A stretch of DNA of 33,721 nt from Gemmatimonadota bacterium (GCA_007125845.1 SLCK01000066.1:1-33721); one strand, 5' to 3'. Shown: positions 1-8,506, counted from the first letter of the stretch. Numbers and translations: made by a program. Notes: generated by a model not told the origin, from the letters alone.

Positions 1-1784
1 GCCTCCCCTTCGGGGGTCGTGTGCTCTTCCCGGTAGTGGGCTCCGCACGATTCGTCGCGCTCCAGGGCATCCCAACACATCAATTCACCGAACTCCAGGA
101 AGTCCGCGACCCGTCCGGCCTTTTCGAGGGACTGGTTGAGAGAGTCCCCGCTTCCGGGGACCCTCACGTCCTTCCAGAAGCGCTCTCGGAGCTCGGGAAT
201 CTTCTCGAGTGCCTCCTTGAGGCCCGACTCGCTTCTGGACATGCCGCAATGGTCCCAGAGGAGCCGGCCCAGCTCCTGATGGAAGGAGTCGACCGTGCGG
301 TTCCCGTTCACTGCGAGAAGTCGGTCCTGGAGCTCCTGGACTCCCTTCACCGCGTCCCGGAAAGCGGGGTGGTCTGGATCGGTACCGCCCGACGAGGCGT
401 CTGCCAGATAGTTGCCCACGGTGAGAGGGACGATGAAATACCCATCCGCAAGCCCCTGCATCAGCGCGCTGGCGCCCAACCGGTTCGCGCCGTGGTCGGA
501 GAAGTTGGCCTCCCCGATCGCGAAGAGACCGGGCACCGTCGTCATGAGATTGTAGTCCACCCAGAGTCCACCCATCGTGTAATGCGGAGCCGGATAGATC
601 CGCATCGGCACCTCGTAGGGGTCTTCCCCGGTGATCTTCTCGTACATCGCGAAGAGATTGCCGTAGCGATCTGAGATCGCCTGCTTTCCGAGTCTCCGGA
701 TCGCGTCCCGGAAGTCCAGGTAGACCCCGTTCTTGGCGGGACCGACGCCGTGTCCCGCGTCGACCATCTCCTTCGCCCGGCGCGAAGCGATGTCGCGCGG
801 CGTGAGGTTTCCGAACGAGGGATAGAAGCGCTCCAGATAGTAGTCTCGTTCCGCCTCCGGAATCTCGTCGGGCGACCGCGAGTCCCCCGCCTTGGCAGGG
901 ACCCAGATCCGTCCGTCATTCCGCAAAGACTCGCTCATCAGCGTCAACTTCGACTGATAACCGCCGCCCTGGGGAATGCACGTCGGATGAATCTGGGTGA
1001 GACAGGGGTTTGCGAAGCCCGCGCCCCGCCGGTGTGCCCGCCAGGTCGCCGTCACGTTGCAGTGCATCGCGTTCGTGGAGAGGAAGAATGCGTTCGAGTA
1101 CCCTCCAGTCGCCAGCACCACCGCGTCAGCCGCATGGGCCTCGATAGCTCCGGTCGCGAGATCGCGCGTCACGATCCCCTTCGCCTGCCCGTCGACCAGG
1201 ATGACGTCGAGCATTTCCTTTCTGAGGTGGGGGATCACCGATCCTCCGGCCACCTGTCTCTCCATGGCCTGGTAGGCGCCCAGAAGGAGTTGCTGGCCCG
1301 TCTGACCGCGAGCATAGAACGTCCTCGACACCTGCGCTCCCCCGAACGAGCGGTTTCCGAGGTACCCCCCGTACTCGCGAGCGAACGGCACGCCCTGAGC
1401 CACGGCCTGATCGATGATATTCACCGAAAGCTGGGCGAGTCGGTACACGTTCGCTTCCCGCGAACGGAAATCTCCCCCCTTCACCGTGTCGTGGAAGAGC
1501 CGGTAGATCGAGTCGCCGTCTCCCTGATAGTTCTTGGCGGCGTTGATCCCGCCCTGCGCCGCGATGGAGTGAGCGCGGCGCGCGGAGTCGTGAAAGGTGA
1601 AAGCGTGCACCCGGTACCCGAGCTCGCCCATCGTAGCCGCGGCCGAGGCGCCCGCCAGGCCGGTGCCCACCACGATGACGGAGTATTTTCGCTTGTTGGC
1701 CGGATTGATGAGCTTCATGTCGAACCGGTGACGGTCCCACTTCTCTGCCAGCGGCCCCGCCGGGATCCTCGCGTCGAGATCCAT
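1..1784 (-). CDS. sdhA: Succinate dehydrogenase/fumarate reductase flavoprotein subunit (partial, runs off left edge)
   Basis: FAD-binding catalytic subunit of complex II, oxidising succinate to fumarate at the inner membrane. I translated the minus strand directly. The frame is open from an ATG at 1782-1784 to the window edge, about 594 codons. The N-terminus has the dinucleotide motif [12 protein letters not shown], then [20 protein letters not shown], where the His normally carries FAD. Further on are the substrate-site stretch [18 protein letters not shown] and [19 protein letters not shown]. The last visible residues are [12 protein letters not shown], so about 40-60 C-terminal residues are missing. 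The sequence is the long (about 640 aa) Chlamydia/Bacteroidetes-type SdhA. A GGAGG lies about 10 bases before the start. It follows sdhC after 34 bases; sdhB would be expected beyond the left edge. Confidence 0.96.
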   Translation of the reverse strand, partial: MDLDARIPAGPLAEKWDRHRFDMKLINPANKRKYSVIVVGTGLAGASAAATMGELGYRVHAFTFHDSARRAHSIAAQGGINAAKNYQGDGDSIYRLFHDTVKGGDFRSREANVYRLAQLSVNIIDQAVAQGVPFAREYGGYLGNRSFGGAQVSRTFYARGQTGQQLLLGAYQAMERQVAGGSVIPHLRKEMLDVILVDGQAKGIVTRDLATGAIEAHAADAVVLATGGYSNAFFLSTNAMHCNVTATWRAHRRGAGFANPCLTQIHPTCIPQGGGYQSKLTLMSESLRNDGRIWVPAKAGDSRSPDEIPEAERDYYLERFYPSFGNLTPRDIASRRAKEMVDAGHGVGPAKNGVYLDFRDAIRRLGKQAISDRYGNLFAMYEKITGEDPYEVPMRIYPAPHYTMGGLWVDYNLMTTVPGLFAIGEANFSDHGANRLGASALMQGLADGYFIVPLTVGNYLADASSGGTDPDHPAFRDAVKGVQELQDRLLAVNGNRTVDSFHQELGRLLWDHCGMSRSESGLKEALEKIPELRERFWKDVRVPGSGDSLNQSLEKAGRVADFLEFGELMCWDALERDESCGAHYREEHTTPEGE

Positions 1785-1818
1785 TCCCCTCACACCTCCA
1801 ACAGGTTCGGCGAAGCGC

Positions 1819-2502
1819 TCATCCGAGGGTCAGGACCCCGAGGAGCACCGCCAGCGGTACAATGGCGTATCCCACGAAAAGTCCGATCGAGATCGCGGCC
1901 GCGGCGGGTCTCCGGATTCGATCCAGTCGCGGATTCTGGTTTCCGAGGGTGGCGAAGACGCTCCAGAGTCCATGGTGGAGATGCACGCTGAGGGCTCCCA
2001 CCGCCACGAGGTAGAAAGCCGTGACCGGGATCGACTGGAAGCCGATCACCAGATTGTCGTACACGGAGCCGTACTCGAAATCCGGATGGACCGTGCCGGT
2101 GGTCATGTGCAGGAGGTGGTAGATCACGAAGGCCAGGACGATCACCCCACCCCACCTCATCGTGCGCGAGGCGTAGCCGAACGTCTGCGAGCGACTCTTC
2201 CGGTAGCCCTGCGTCCGCGCCTTCCGGCTCTGTCGCCAGAGCTGGTAGGCCGCCGTACCGTGTACGCCCAACGCCACGAGCAGCAACAGCCGAACTGCCC
2301 AGAGCACTCCGTATTCCGGCACCACGGGGGTACCTACGGCCCGCAGGAACTCCGCGTACGAATCCATGGCCTCACGTCCCTCGAAGGCCTTCAGATTCCC
2401 CAGCATGTGGAGGAGGACGAAGCCGAAGAGGATGACCCCGGACAGGGCCATCGCGATCTTCTTGCCGACCGACGAGCTGTAGAGGGTCGCCACCCGACGC
2501 AT
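1819..2502 (-). CDS. sdhC: Succinate dehydrogenase cytochrome b subunit
   Basis: Membrane anchor of complex II that passes electrons from the iron-sulfur subunit to quinone. The protein has 227 aa and five clear hydrophobic segments: about 15-35, 65-88, 110-135, 155-175 and 200-225. It resembles the single-subunit b558-type SdhC that replaces separate SdhC and SdhD in Bacteroidetes-like complexes. Candidate haem-ligand histidines lie in the membrane segments (HMLGN, VHGTAAY, YHLLHM, VHLHHG), consistent with two haems. The gene precedes sdhA by 34 bases and follows mdh by 40, so the three probably form one transcript. Confidence 0.93.
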   Translation of the reverse strand: MRRVATLYSSSVGKKIAMALSGVILFGFVLLHMLGNLKAFEGREAMDSYAEFLRAVGTPVVPEYGVLWAVRLLLLVALGVHGTAAYQLWRQSRKARTQGYRKSRSQTFGYASRTMRWGGVIVLAFVIYHLLHMTTGTVHPDFEYGSVYDNLVIGFQSIPVTAFYLVAVGALSVHLHHGLWSVFATLGNQNPRLDRIRRPAAAAISIGLFVGYAIVPLAVLLGVLTLG

Positions 2503-2542
2503 CAGTGAATGTCCCCCGGGGAAGAGTATGGCGGCATCACCT

Positions 2543-3466
2543 TCAATCGAGCGCCGCGATCGTCGAGCGGACCGCGTCCGCGCTCTTCTGAAGCTCAGCC
2601 CGCTCCCCGTCGGTGAGCTCCACCTCCAGGATCTCCTGGAGCCCCCCCTCTCCCAACTTGCACGGGACCCCGAGGAAGATGCCCTCCTGACCGTATTCGC
2701 CTTCGAGATACGCAGCGCATGGAAGGATTCGCTTCTTGTCCTTCGCGATGGCCTCTGCCATCTGGACCGCTGCCGAAGAGGGCGCGTAGTACGCGCTTCC
2801 GGTCTTGAGATATCCTACGATCTCGGCCCCCCCTTTTCGGGTACGCTCGATCAGGGCGTCAATCCGGTCACGGGAGAGGAGCTGGGTGAGTGGAATGCCG
2901 CTCACGGTCGTGTAGCTGACCAGGGGCACCATGGTGTCTCCATGTCCTCCCAGGACCAGAGCCTGGATGTCCTCGACGCTCACATCCAGCTCGAGCGCGA
3001 TAAACGACCGATACCGGGCAGTGTCCAACACGCCGGCCATTCCCACGACGCGCTCTCGCGGGAACCCCGAGGCCTTCATCGCCACGTAGGACATGGTGTC
3101 GAGAGGATTCGACACCATGAGGATGATGGATTCTGGAGCGACGCGTGCGATCTCCTCGGAGACCGATCTCACGATATTCGCGTTGGTCTTGAGGAGGTCG
3201 TCCCGGCTCATCCCGGGCTTGCGGGCGATCCCGGCCGTGACGACGAAGAGGTCCGACCCTTCGGCGATATCGTACGTGGTGGATCCAAGGACTCGCGCGT
3301 CGAAGCCCTCCACCGGCGCGCTCTCCCACTGATCCAGCGCCTTCCCCTGAGGGATTCCGTCGGCCACGTCGACCATGACCACTTCCCGAGCCAACTCCAT
3401 CTCCGCGAGCCGCTGCGCACAGGTCGCTCCGACGTGTCCGGCGCCCACCACCGTGATCTTCCGCAT
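2543..3466 (-). CDS. mdh: Malate dehydrogenase (LDH-like, NAD-dependent)
   Basis: Oxidises malate to oxaloacetate with NAD in the TCA cycle. The protein has 307 aa, the usual length of the LDH-like MDH family. GAGHVG at residues 8-13 is the Rossmann loop, and Asp33 at the end of the second strand favours NAD over NADP. RKPGMSR at 82-88 carries the substrate-binding arginines of the mobile loop. NPLD (120-123), Asp148/Arg151 and the catalytic His175 in GGHGD follow. GAGAGGA precedes the ATG. A TTGACA promoter with a surrounding inverted repeat lies just upstream, so mdh-sdhCA probably has its own transcription start. Confidence 0.96.
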   Translation of the reverse strand: MRKITVVGAGHVGATCAQRLAEMELAREVVMVDVADGIPQGKALDQWESAPVEGFDARVLGSTTYDIAEGSDLFVVTAGIARKPGMSRDDLLKTNANIVRSVSEEIARVAPESIILMVSNPLDTMSYVAMKASGFPRERVVGMAGVLDTARYRSFIALELDVSVEDIQALVLGGHGDTMVPLVSYTTVSGIPLTQLLSRDRIDALIERTRKGGAEIVGYLKTGSAYYAPSSAAVQMAEAIAKDKKRILPCAAYLEGEYGQEGIFLGVPCKLGEGGLQEILEVELTDGERAELQKSADAVRSTIAALD

Positions 3467-3520
3467 TCCGTCCTCTCTAGAAGAGTTCTGGGACTGTGAG
3501 GATGGGGAAAAGTTCGCCGC

Positions 3521-3549
3521 AAGCTACCCGGGGGTCCGGTGGGTGTCAA
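3521..3549 (-). promoter_or_regulatory. Predicted sigma-70-type promoter for mdh-sdhCA
   Basis: On the minus strand a perfect TTGACA (3544-3549) is followed by a 17-base spacer and TAGCTT (3521-3526), a 3/6 match to TATAAT. The start point would fall near 3514, leaving a leader of about 48 bases before the mdh ATG. The box sits in the 142-base gap between the Spy-like gene and mdh. It is a prediction from sequence only. Confidence 0.5.
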
Positions 3550-3559
3550 CGGCCGGACC
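3533..3559. repeat. Inverted repeat flanking the mdh -35 box
   Basis: GGTCCGG (3533-3539) and CCGGACC (3553-3559) are perfect 7-bp arms with a 13-bp spacer that contains the complement of TTGACA. The placement suits an operator for a dimeric regulator. In RNA it could also be a hairpin just after the Spy-like gene, but no U-tract follows. Confidence 0.4.
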
Positions 3560-3608
3560 GGGCATCACCGGGGACGTCTAGAAGTGAGATTGGATCTTGA
3601 GATTGGAC

Positions 3609-4154
3609 TCAGCGAGGGCCGGTTCCAGGAGCGCGCAAGCGCAACCTCGCTTCCCCTTCCCCTGCGAGGCCCCTGATCCGGACCGTGAACTGATCCCTCA
3701 GAACCTGGAAGTGGAGCACCTGGCTGGGGGCCAGCACCCGAAGCAGCGCCTCTTCCTCCCGGAGAAGGATGTCCGCCTCCTCCATTCGGAGCTCGCGAGC
3801 CTGAAGGATGACGCTGCGTGCGCGCTCCTGCCTTTCCTCACTTCCAAGGTCGTCCGGATCGCTGAGGACCAGCCGGGTTTCCCGCATGAGCTCCATTCTG
3901 CGAGGCAGAAGCGCCGCACGATCTTCCCGGAAATCCGCGAAGATCTCGACGAGTGCCTCCCTCTGCTCCTCCGACAGCCCGAGCTCCCGCGTGATCCGCT
4001 CTTGAAAGGCCTCGAGGATCGCCGCCCGAGTGTCTTCGGTGGGACGCTCCTGACCCTCCCACGACGGCCCGCGCTGAGCGGCTCCGTCCACAGGAGACGC
4101 GAAGAGTCCGGATGCCGTGAACACCACCAGCCCGATCGTTCGCACGGTCTTCAT
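3609..4154 (-). CDS. Spy/CpxP-like periplasmic protein (LTxxQ-type), third gene of the ECF module
   Basis: The 181-aa protein has an N-terminal signal-like segment (residues 6-26, ending near DGAAQ) and a highly charged, probably helical body. LSEEQ at 60-64 and LAPSQ at 141-145 resemble the paired LTxxQ motifs of Spy/CpxP/CnrX-type periplasmic chaperones and metal sensors. Between them lies an Arg/Glu-rich helix (70-140). The ATG is chosen because it overlaps the anti-sigma stop as ATGA at 4151-4154; the frame stays open upstream only by chance. In related three-gene modules such proteins act as periplasmic sensor or chaperone for the anti-sigma factor. That role is inferred here. No metal-ligand His or Cys cluster is visible. 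Confidence 0.75.
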   Translation of the reverse strand: MKTVRTIGLVVFTASGLFASPVDGAAQRGPSWEGQERPTEDTRAAILEAFQERITRELGLSEEQREALVEIFADFREDRAALLPRRMELMRETRLVLSDPDDLGSEERQERARSVILQARELRMEEADILLREEEALLRVLAPSQVLHFQVLRDQFTVRIRGLAGEGEARLRLRAPGTGPR

Positions 4155-4651
4155 TCTTCGAACTCCGAGAGGAGGGCACGCAGGACATCGTCGGAAAGGA
4201 GCTCGAGTTGCGGCTCTCCGGCCACGATCCAGTCGTCTCCATACCAGGTGGGAGGTACCGGATCGAGGGCCAATGCCCAGGCCGCATCCGGATCCGGATC
4301 CCCGCTGCCCGTGGAAAGGAGCCCAACGCCGATCGCCACAGCGGCTACTAGGGCCGCGGCGGCCCACCCGACCGTCCGCTCCGGGAACCAGGGATGCATG
4401 CCGCGAGCCGCCGACCGACTCGATCCCGCGCCCGCAGGCGAGAAGGCACGATCGAGAGTGACATCGACGAAGCCCTCGGGAGGCTCGGGTCGCGCGCGGA
4501 ACACCCGAGCCAGAAAGTCGGCCTCTCTTCGGCACGTAGCACATTCGCTCAGGTGTCCGTCGATGCGGGCCCGAACGCTTTCCGCGACCGCGGTGACCAG
4601 GCTCGCGGAAAGCTCATCGCGAATGTTTTCGCAGCCGTCCCGTTCATTCAT
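4151..4651 (-). CDS. Membrane anti-sigma factor with zinc-binding (ZAS) domain
   Basis: Starting at the ATG that overlaps the end of the sigma gene by 8 bases, the protein has 166 aa. Residues 1-50 form a zinc-binding anti-sigma domain with Cys7, His33, Cys37 and Cys40 (H-x3-C-x2-C plus an upstream Cys). One transmembrane segment spans about 94-112. A short acidic tail of about 54 residues would face the periplasm and ends in LLSDDVLRALLSEFEE. It probably holds the preceding ECF sigma factor inactive at the membrane until a periplasmic signal arrives. A longer frame with 18 extra residues exists, but its start lies deep inside the sigma gene and is less likely. Confidence 0.87.
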   Translation of the reverse strand: MNERDGCENIRDELSASLVTAVAESVRARIDGHLSECATCRREADFLARVFRARPEPPEGFVDVTLDRAFSPAGAGSSRSAARGMHPWFPERTVGWAAAALVAAVAIGVGLLSTGSGDPDPDAAWALALDPVPPTWYGDDWIVAGEPQLELLSDDVLRALLSEFEE

Positions 4652-5204
4652 GCAACCACTCCCGCAATCGGTTGATGCCGTAGTGGTAGTTGACCCGTGC
4701 CGCACCCTCCGAGGAGCCGATTACCTCTCCGATCTCCCGAAAGCTCAGGCCATCGAAGAGCCGAAGTGACACACTCGATCGCTGCTTCGCCGGAAGTCGG
4801 TCCAGTGCGGCACGAATGCGTCGGACTTCGTCCGATTGAATCGCGTGCGCGTCCGGCCCGGACCCGGATCCCGGAATCACCTCGTGGCCTTCGAGAGGCA
4901 CGCACCTCTGTCCGCGCTCGGAACGCAGGGCGCCCAGCGCCTCGCGGCGAGCGATCGAGAGGAGCCACGTCCGGAACGAGGAATCGCCCCGGAAGCGATC
5001 CAGGTTCCGAAGAGCTTTGAGAAACGTGTCCTGGGAGACGTCGGCGGATCGATCAGGATCCCGGAGCATCGACATCACGTACCGAAAGACGACCCCCTGG
5101 TGGCGGCGAATGAGCGACTCGACCGCGTCCCGAGCTCCCCTTCGGGCGTCGGCCACCAACTCCGCATCGCTCGGATCGAGTACATCGCCTTGGTCCGTCA
5201 CCAC
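4644..5204 (-). CDS. ECF-type RNA polymerase sigma factor
   Basis: The 186-aa protein has sigma region 2 at about residues 20-90, with the conserved stretch DVSQDTFLKAL and the promoter-melting segment FRGDSSFRTWLLSIARREAL. After a linker it has region 4 at about 128-182, with the helix-turn-helix LSFREIGEVIGSSEGAARVN. Regions 1 and 3 are absent, as in ECF (group 4) sigma factors. The start is one of two adjacent GTG codons (5202-5204 or 5199-5201) and has no strong ribosome site. It is followed with overlap by its anti-sigma gene and a Spy-like gene, a standard envelope-stress arrangement. Its target promoter was not identified. Confidence 0.92.
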   Translation of the reverse strand: MVTDQGDVLDPSDAELVADARRGARDAVESLIRRHQGVVFRYVMSMLRDPDRSADVSQDTFLKALRNLDRFRGDSSFRTWLLSIARREALGALRSERGQRCVPLEGHEVIPGSGSGPDAHAIQSDEVRRIRAALDRLPAKQRSSVSLRLFDGLSFREIGEVIGSSEGAARVNYHYGINRLREWLHE

Positions 5205-5268
5205 CGGGTAGACGGGGGAAGAACGCCCAGCGTTAAAGAGGGGGATAGAACCGACTGGAAGGGAGACG

Positions 5269-5571
5269 TCAGCCCTCTCGTTCCGCCCCCTTCCGAGCTA
5301 CGTTGTTGCGGAGCTGTCTGGATGGCTTGAAAACGGGAACGTGGCGGGCCGGCACCTTCACGGACTCGCCCGTCCTCGGATTCCGCGCCATGCGAGACTT
5401 GCGTTTCCGGACCTTGAAGGTTCCGAACCCTCGAATCTCGATGTTCTCCCCGTGAGAGAGGGCCTTCTTGACGGCGTTCAGGAAGCCGTCTACCACCAGA
5501 GCGCAGTCCTTCTTCGTTACCCCCGGGCCGATCGCCTCGGCCACCTCTTCCACCAGGTCCGCTTTCGTCAT
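5269..5571 (-). CDS. HU/IHF-family nucleoid DNA-binding protein
   Basis: Small basic histone-like protein of 100 aa that bends and compacts DNA as a dimer. The N-terminal helices (1-45) are followed by the family signature GFGTF at 48-52. The DNA-gripping beta arm covers about 53-80, with the ARNPRTGE and VPVFKPS segments. A 10-residue basic/acidic tail (RKGAEREG) extends beyond the core. The ATG at 5571 is preceded by a strong GGAGGA at good spacing. It lies between carA (139-base gap) and the ECF sigma gene (64-base gap). HU versus IHF subunit cannot be settled from sequence alone. Confidence 0.93.
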   Translation of the reverse strand: MTKADLVEEVAEAIGPGVTKKDCALVVDGFLNAVKKALSHGENIEIRGFGTFKVRKRKSRMARNPRTGESVKVPARHVPVFKPSRQLRNNVARKGAEREG

Positions 5572-5674
5572 TCATTCCTCCTCACCAAGGTCGGTCGGCC
5601 GAAGCGGCTCCCCCCGCGACCCAAACCCAAAAGGCTCAACGGGATGCGTCGGCCGGTCGGGATCAGGACTCGGT

Positions 5675-5701
5675 GGGGGGCGCAAGGGTAACCTGCCCCC
5701 C
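5675..5701 (-). repeat. G/C-rich inverted repeat downstream of carA
   Basis: GGGGGGC (5675-5681) and GCCCCCC (5695-5701) are perfect 7-bp arms around a 13-base loop, starting 10 bases after the carA stop. No T-tract follows on the minus strand, so it is at best a weak or Rho-assisted terminator. It also lies within the predicted hup promoter spacer. Confidence 0.35.
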
Positions 5702-5714
5702 TTACAAGCGTCAA
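5685..5714 (-). promoter_or_regulatory. Possible promoter for hup
   Basis: On the minus strand TTGACG (5709-5714) overlaps the carA stop region. An 18-base spacer and TACCCT (5685-5690, 3/6 match to the -10 consensus) follow. The leader to hup would be about 107 bases. The assignment is weak because the -10 is poor and a G/C inverted repeat overlaps it. Confidence 0.3.
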
Positions 5715-6874
5715 GACTGGGGAGGTCCCGCACCCGCGCCCGACTTCCGGCGCTCCATGAGCTCCACGAACCGATCGAAGAGGTAACGCGAATCATGGGG
5801 TCCGGGCGCCGACTCGGGATGGTACTGCACGGAGAACACCGGGCGAGAGGAGTGCTCGAGCCCCTCGAGGGTGCCGTCGTAGAGGTTGACGTGCGTGGCC
5901 CGCAACTCCGGAGCGCCGGGGATCGACCCGTCCTCGGCGAACTCCACCGCGAATCCGTGGTTCTGAGAGGTGATCTCGACTTGGTCCCGGTCGAGCGATC
6001 GGACCGGATGGTTCACTCCGTGGTGACCGAAGGGGAGCTTGAAGGTCCTGGCACCGAAGGCGCGACCGATGAGTTGATGCCCGAGGCAGATCCCGAAGAT
6101 CGGCACACCGTCCTCGGAGAGTCGCAAGATCGCCTCAGTGGCCAGCTCCACCGCGGAGGGGTCTCCCGGTCCGTTCGAGATGAAGAGTCCATCGGGCACC
6201 TCCGCCAACATTTCCTGAAGCGATGTCTCGGCAGGAATCACGGTCACCCGGCAACCTGCTTCGGAAAGGAGCTTCGGAGAGTGGGCCTTCACGCCGAAGT
6301 CATAGGCGAGCACATGGAAGCGCTCCGTGCCCCGGGCGGGGATCTCGTAGCGGGATTGTGTCGACACTCCGCAGGCGAGGTCCAACCCTTCCATCCGCGG
6401 GTGTGCCTGGATCCGCTCCATCAGCGCGGCTTCCGAAGTCGAGGCCGGGGCCAGCCCCCCCCGCATGGCGCCCTGGTTCCGGATGTGACGGGTCAGGGCG
6501 CGGGTGTCGACCTCGGAGATCCCGACCACGCCGTGCGCCTCCAGGTATTGGTGCAGCGTGCCCTTGGAGCGCCAGGACGAGGCGCGTCGCGAGGCCTCGC
6601 GAACGACAAAACCTGCCACGCTCGGCGTCTCGGACTCACGATCTTCCTCGTTCACCCCGTAGTTGCCGATGAGGGGATAGGTCATCGTGACGAGCTGCCC
6701 GGTATAGGAAGGGTCGGTCAGGATCTCCTGATAGCCGGTCATCCCGGTATTGAACACGACCTCCCCCAGGGCCGTCCCACGGGCGCCGATCGTCACCCCA
6801 TCGAATCGCCGCCCGTCCTCGAGCAGGAGGTAGGCGGCCGAGGCCTCGGAGAATTGTGCGTGGGGATCGGACAT
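5711..6874 (-). CDS. carA: Carbamoyl-phosphate synthase small subunit (glutaminase)
   Basis: Hydrolyses glutamine and feeds ammonia to the large subunit for carbamoyl phosphate, the precursor of arginine and pyrimidines. The length of 387 aa is typical. The N-terminal CPSase domain (about 12-150) has FNTGMTGYQEILTDPSYTGQ. The class I glutamine amidotransferase domain (about 186-375) has NGPGDP, the nucleophile Cys263 in GICLGHQ, and the His352/Glu354 pair in YHPESAPGP. No carB is adjacent; the next gene on the right is divergent. A good promoter lies 65-92 bases upstream of the ATG. Confidence 0.97.
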   Translation of the reverse strand: MSDPHAQFSEASAAYLLLEDGRRFDGVTIGARGTALGEVVFNTGMTGYQEILTDPSYTGQLVTMTYPLIGNYGVNEEDRESETPSVAGFVVREASRRASSWRSKGTLHQYLEAHGVVGISEVDTRALTRHIRNQGAMRGGLAPASTSEAALMERIQAHPRMEGLDLACGVSTQSRYEIPARGTERFHVLAYDFGVKAHSPKLLSEAGCRVTVIPAETSLQEMLAEVPDGLFISNGPGDPSAVELATEAILRLSEDGVPIFGICLGHQLIGRAFGARTFKLPFGHHGVNHPVRSLDRDQVEITSQNHGFAVEFAEDGSIPGAPELRATHVNLYDGTLEGLEHSSRPVFSVQYHPESAPGPHDSRYLFDRFVELMERRKSGAGAGPPQS

Positions 6875-6938
6875 GGGCTGCGCCCTCGCGTGGCTGAAAG
6901 TCCCCCTCGACGAGATCGAGAGTCAGGGCTCGGCCCGG

Positions 6939-6966
6939 AATGTAGAGTGAAGGCGCATTTGGTCAA
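6939..6966 (-). promoter_or_regulatory. Predicted sigma-70-type promoter for carA
   Basis: On the minus strand TTGACC (6961-6966, 5/6), a 16-base spacer and TACATT (6939-6944, 4/6) form a good promoter. The start would lie near 6932, giving a leader of about 57 bases. It lies in the 236-base divergent gap between carA and rnhA. I saw no equally good promoter for rnhA on the plus strand and no recognisable riboswitch. Confidence 0.55.
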
Positions 6967-7110
6967 GCCGCAGGTCCGGGCCTCCTTCCTGTCCGTCCTT
7001 CCCTTCCTTTAGCTTTCACTACCGGGCACGAGGGTCGCCCTCTCGCCCCCGACGGCCCGAATCGCCACATTTCGCCCACTATCCCACTCGACCAGGCCCG
7101 TCCCGTCTCG

Positions 7111-7731
7111 ATGTCCGAATCCCGCGAGCAGCCAACGAAGTCCTCCCCACTCACCGAGGTATTCATCCACGCGGACGAGTCCTGTTTGGGGAACCAGTTT
7201 ACCGAACGAGCAAACCCCGGAGGCGCAGCCGGACTCGTGGAGTTCTGGGACGGCGACCGTTGGCTTCGTCGCGACTACTGGATCTCCGAGCCGGACACCA
7301 CGAACAACCGCATGGCCATCCGCAGCGCTATCGAAGCTCTTGCCAACCTTGCCCGGCCCTGTAGGGTGCGCTTCGTCTCGGACTCGCAGTATCTCGTGAA
7401 GGGGATGAAGGAGTGGCTGCCCTCGTGGAAGGCGCGCGGCTGGAAGCGAAAAGGGGGAGCCATCGAGAACCTCGAGCTCTGGAAGGCCCTCGATCGAGAG
7501 GCGCAAGGACACGAAGTGAAGTGGGAGTGGGTGCGTGGGCACGCGGGTCATCCCAAGAACGAGTACGCCAATGACCTCGCCGTACGGGCCGCCCAGGAGC
7601 AGGACCAATCCGGGGGCTTCCGAGATTCGGACTTCGAGAGCTGGCTGGAACGAGAACGGAGGGAGCGGGATCGGTACCTGGACTTCGTCGAGTTCGCGCC
7701 CCCGGGTGGCGAGCAGGCGCTAGGAGGGTGA
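7111..7731 (+). CDS. rnhA: RNase HI-like protein with an altered active site
   Basis: RNase HI fold expected to cut RNA in RNA-DNA hybrids. The protein has 206 aa, longer than the roughly 155 aa of E. coli because of a 14-residue lead and a charged C-terminal tail (170-206). Catalytic carboxylates are visible at Asp22 (HADESC), Asp91 (SDSQYL) and Asp155 (ANDLA), with His144 in RGHAGHPKNE. The basic handle WKARGWKRKGG (106-116) is present. In the helix reading NNRMAIRSAIEAL, the position of the metal-binding Glu48 of E. coli (NNRMEL) is Ala69; the codons ATG GCC ATC confirm this. A 7-residue insertion (GNQFTER) follows the first Asp. The start ATG lacks a clear ribosome site. Confidence 0.9.
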   Translation: MSESREQPTKSSPLTEVFIHADESCLGNQFTERANPGGAAGLVEFWDGDRWLRRDYWISEPDTTNNRMAIRSAIEALANLARPCRVRFVSDSQYLVKGMKEWLPSWKARGWKRKGGAIENLELWKALDREAQGHEVKWEWVRGHAGHPKNEYANDLAVRAAQEQDQSGGFRDSDFESWLERERRERDRYLDFVEFAPPGGEQALGG

Positions 7732-7739
7732 CCCGGACA

Positions 7740-7771
7740 GCGCACGAGGATGGGTGGATTGGTCCGTGCGC
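7740..7771. terminator. Possible bidirectional terminator between rnhA and lipB
   Basis: GCGCACG (7740-7746) and CGTGCGC (7765-7771) form a perfect 7-bp stem around an 18-base loop in the 55-base gap between two convergent genes. There is no T-tract on either side, so termination is inferred from position and symmetry only. Confidence 0.4.
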
Positions 7772-7786
7772 ATCGCATTGAGGACC

Positions 7787-8473
7787 TCAGGGTCGCCCGT
7801 CCATCTCCCGCGCGTCTCGCTCGAACACCGCCACGAATTCCCGAGCAACGCAGTCCAACACCTCGTCCATGGCGATGGGGCGTTGAAGGAGGTCTTCCAG
7901 CGAGGTCACCCTGCGATCGTTCAGGCCGCAGGGCACGATCGTGTCGAAGTATTCGAGTCTCGGCGACACGTTCAGGGCGAAGCCGTGGGAGGTGATCCAC
8001 CCCGAGGACACACGGATGCCGATCGCAGCGATCTTCCCGCGATCCGTCCACACTCCGGTGTTGCCCTCGATCCGGCTCCCCTCGATCCCGAACCCGGAAA
8101 GCACCCGGAGGAGGACCTCCTCCAGCTCCCTCAGGTAGCGGTGAAGGTCTCGCCGGTCCGTCTCGAGCGCCAGGATCGGATAGCCGACGAGTTGTCCTGG
8201 ACCGTGGTAGGTGACGTCCCCCCCGCGCCCGGTCTCGGCAAGAGCCACCCCGAGTCGCCGCCGGGCGGCCTCGTCGGCGAGGACGTGCTCGGACTTGGCG
8301 CCAGACCCGAGGGTGATGACATGGGGGTGCTCGAGGAGGAGCAGCTGGTCGGGAATCTCCTCCCGCCTTCGGCGCCCGACGAGCTCCGCCTGGAGGGCTG
8401 AGGCCGCCTCGTACTCGACACGACCCAGCCGTCGCACATGGAGGAGCGCCCGGAGCGCTCCTGCTTCAGCCAT
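7787..8473 (-). CDS. lipB: Octanoyl-[acyl-carrier-protein]:protein N-octanoyltransferase
   Basis: Transfers octanoate from acyl carrier protein to lipoyl-domain lysines, the first step of de novo lipoylation. The protein has 228 aa. RGGDVTYHGPGQ (about 83-94) is the family signature. The catalytic pair is Lys147 in GKIAAIG and Cys182 in PCGLNDRRVTS, with SHGFALN between them. The ATG at 8471-8473 is preferred over an in-frame TTG one codon earlier because GAGAGG sits 7 bases before it. It follows the E2 gene, whose lipoyl lysine is a natural substrate, after 33 bases. Confidence 0.96.
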   Translation of the reverse strand: MAEAGALRALLHVRRLGRVEYEAASALQAELVGRRRREEIPDQLLLLEHPHVITLGSGAKSEHVLADEAARRRLGVALAETGRGGDVTYHGPGQLVGYPILALETDRRDLHRYLRELEEVLLRVLSGFGIEGSRIEGNTGVWTDRGKIAAIGIRVSSGWITSHGFALNVSPRLEYFDTIVPCGLNDRRVTSLEDLLQRPIAMDEVLDCVAREFVAVFERDAREMDGRP

Positions 8474-8506
8474 CAACTGACCTCTCGTGGGACGACGGAC
8501 TCCCGG

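Noticed and set aside
750-1991. Long plus-strand open frame of 413 codons opposite sdhA/sdhC
   Set aside because: It is antisense to clearly conserved sdhA and sdhC, and its translation has no recognisable family sequence. High GC makes such frames common.
5222-5234. Small AACGC/GCGTT hairpin between hup and the ECF sigma gene
   Set aside because: A 5-bp stem with a 3-base loop is within chance expectation, and no T-tract or conserved context supports a terminator.
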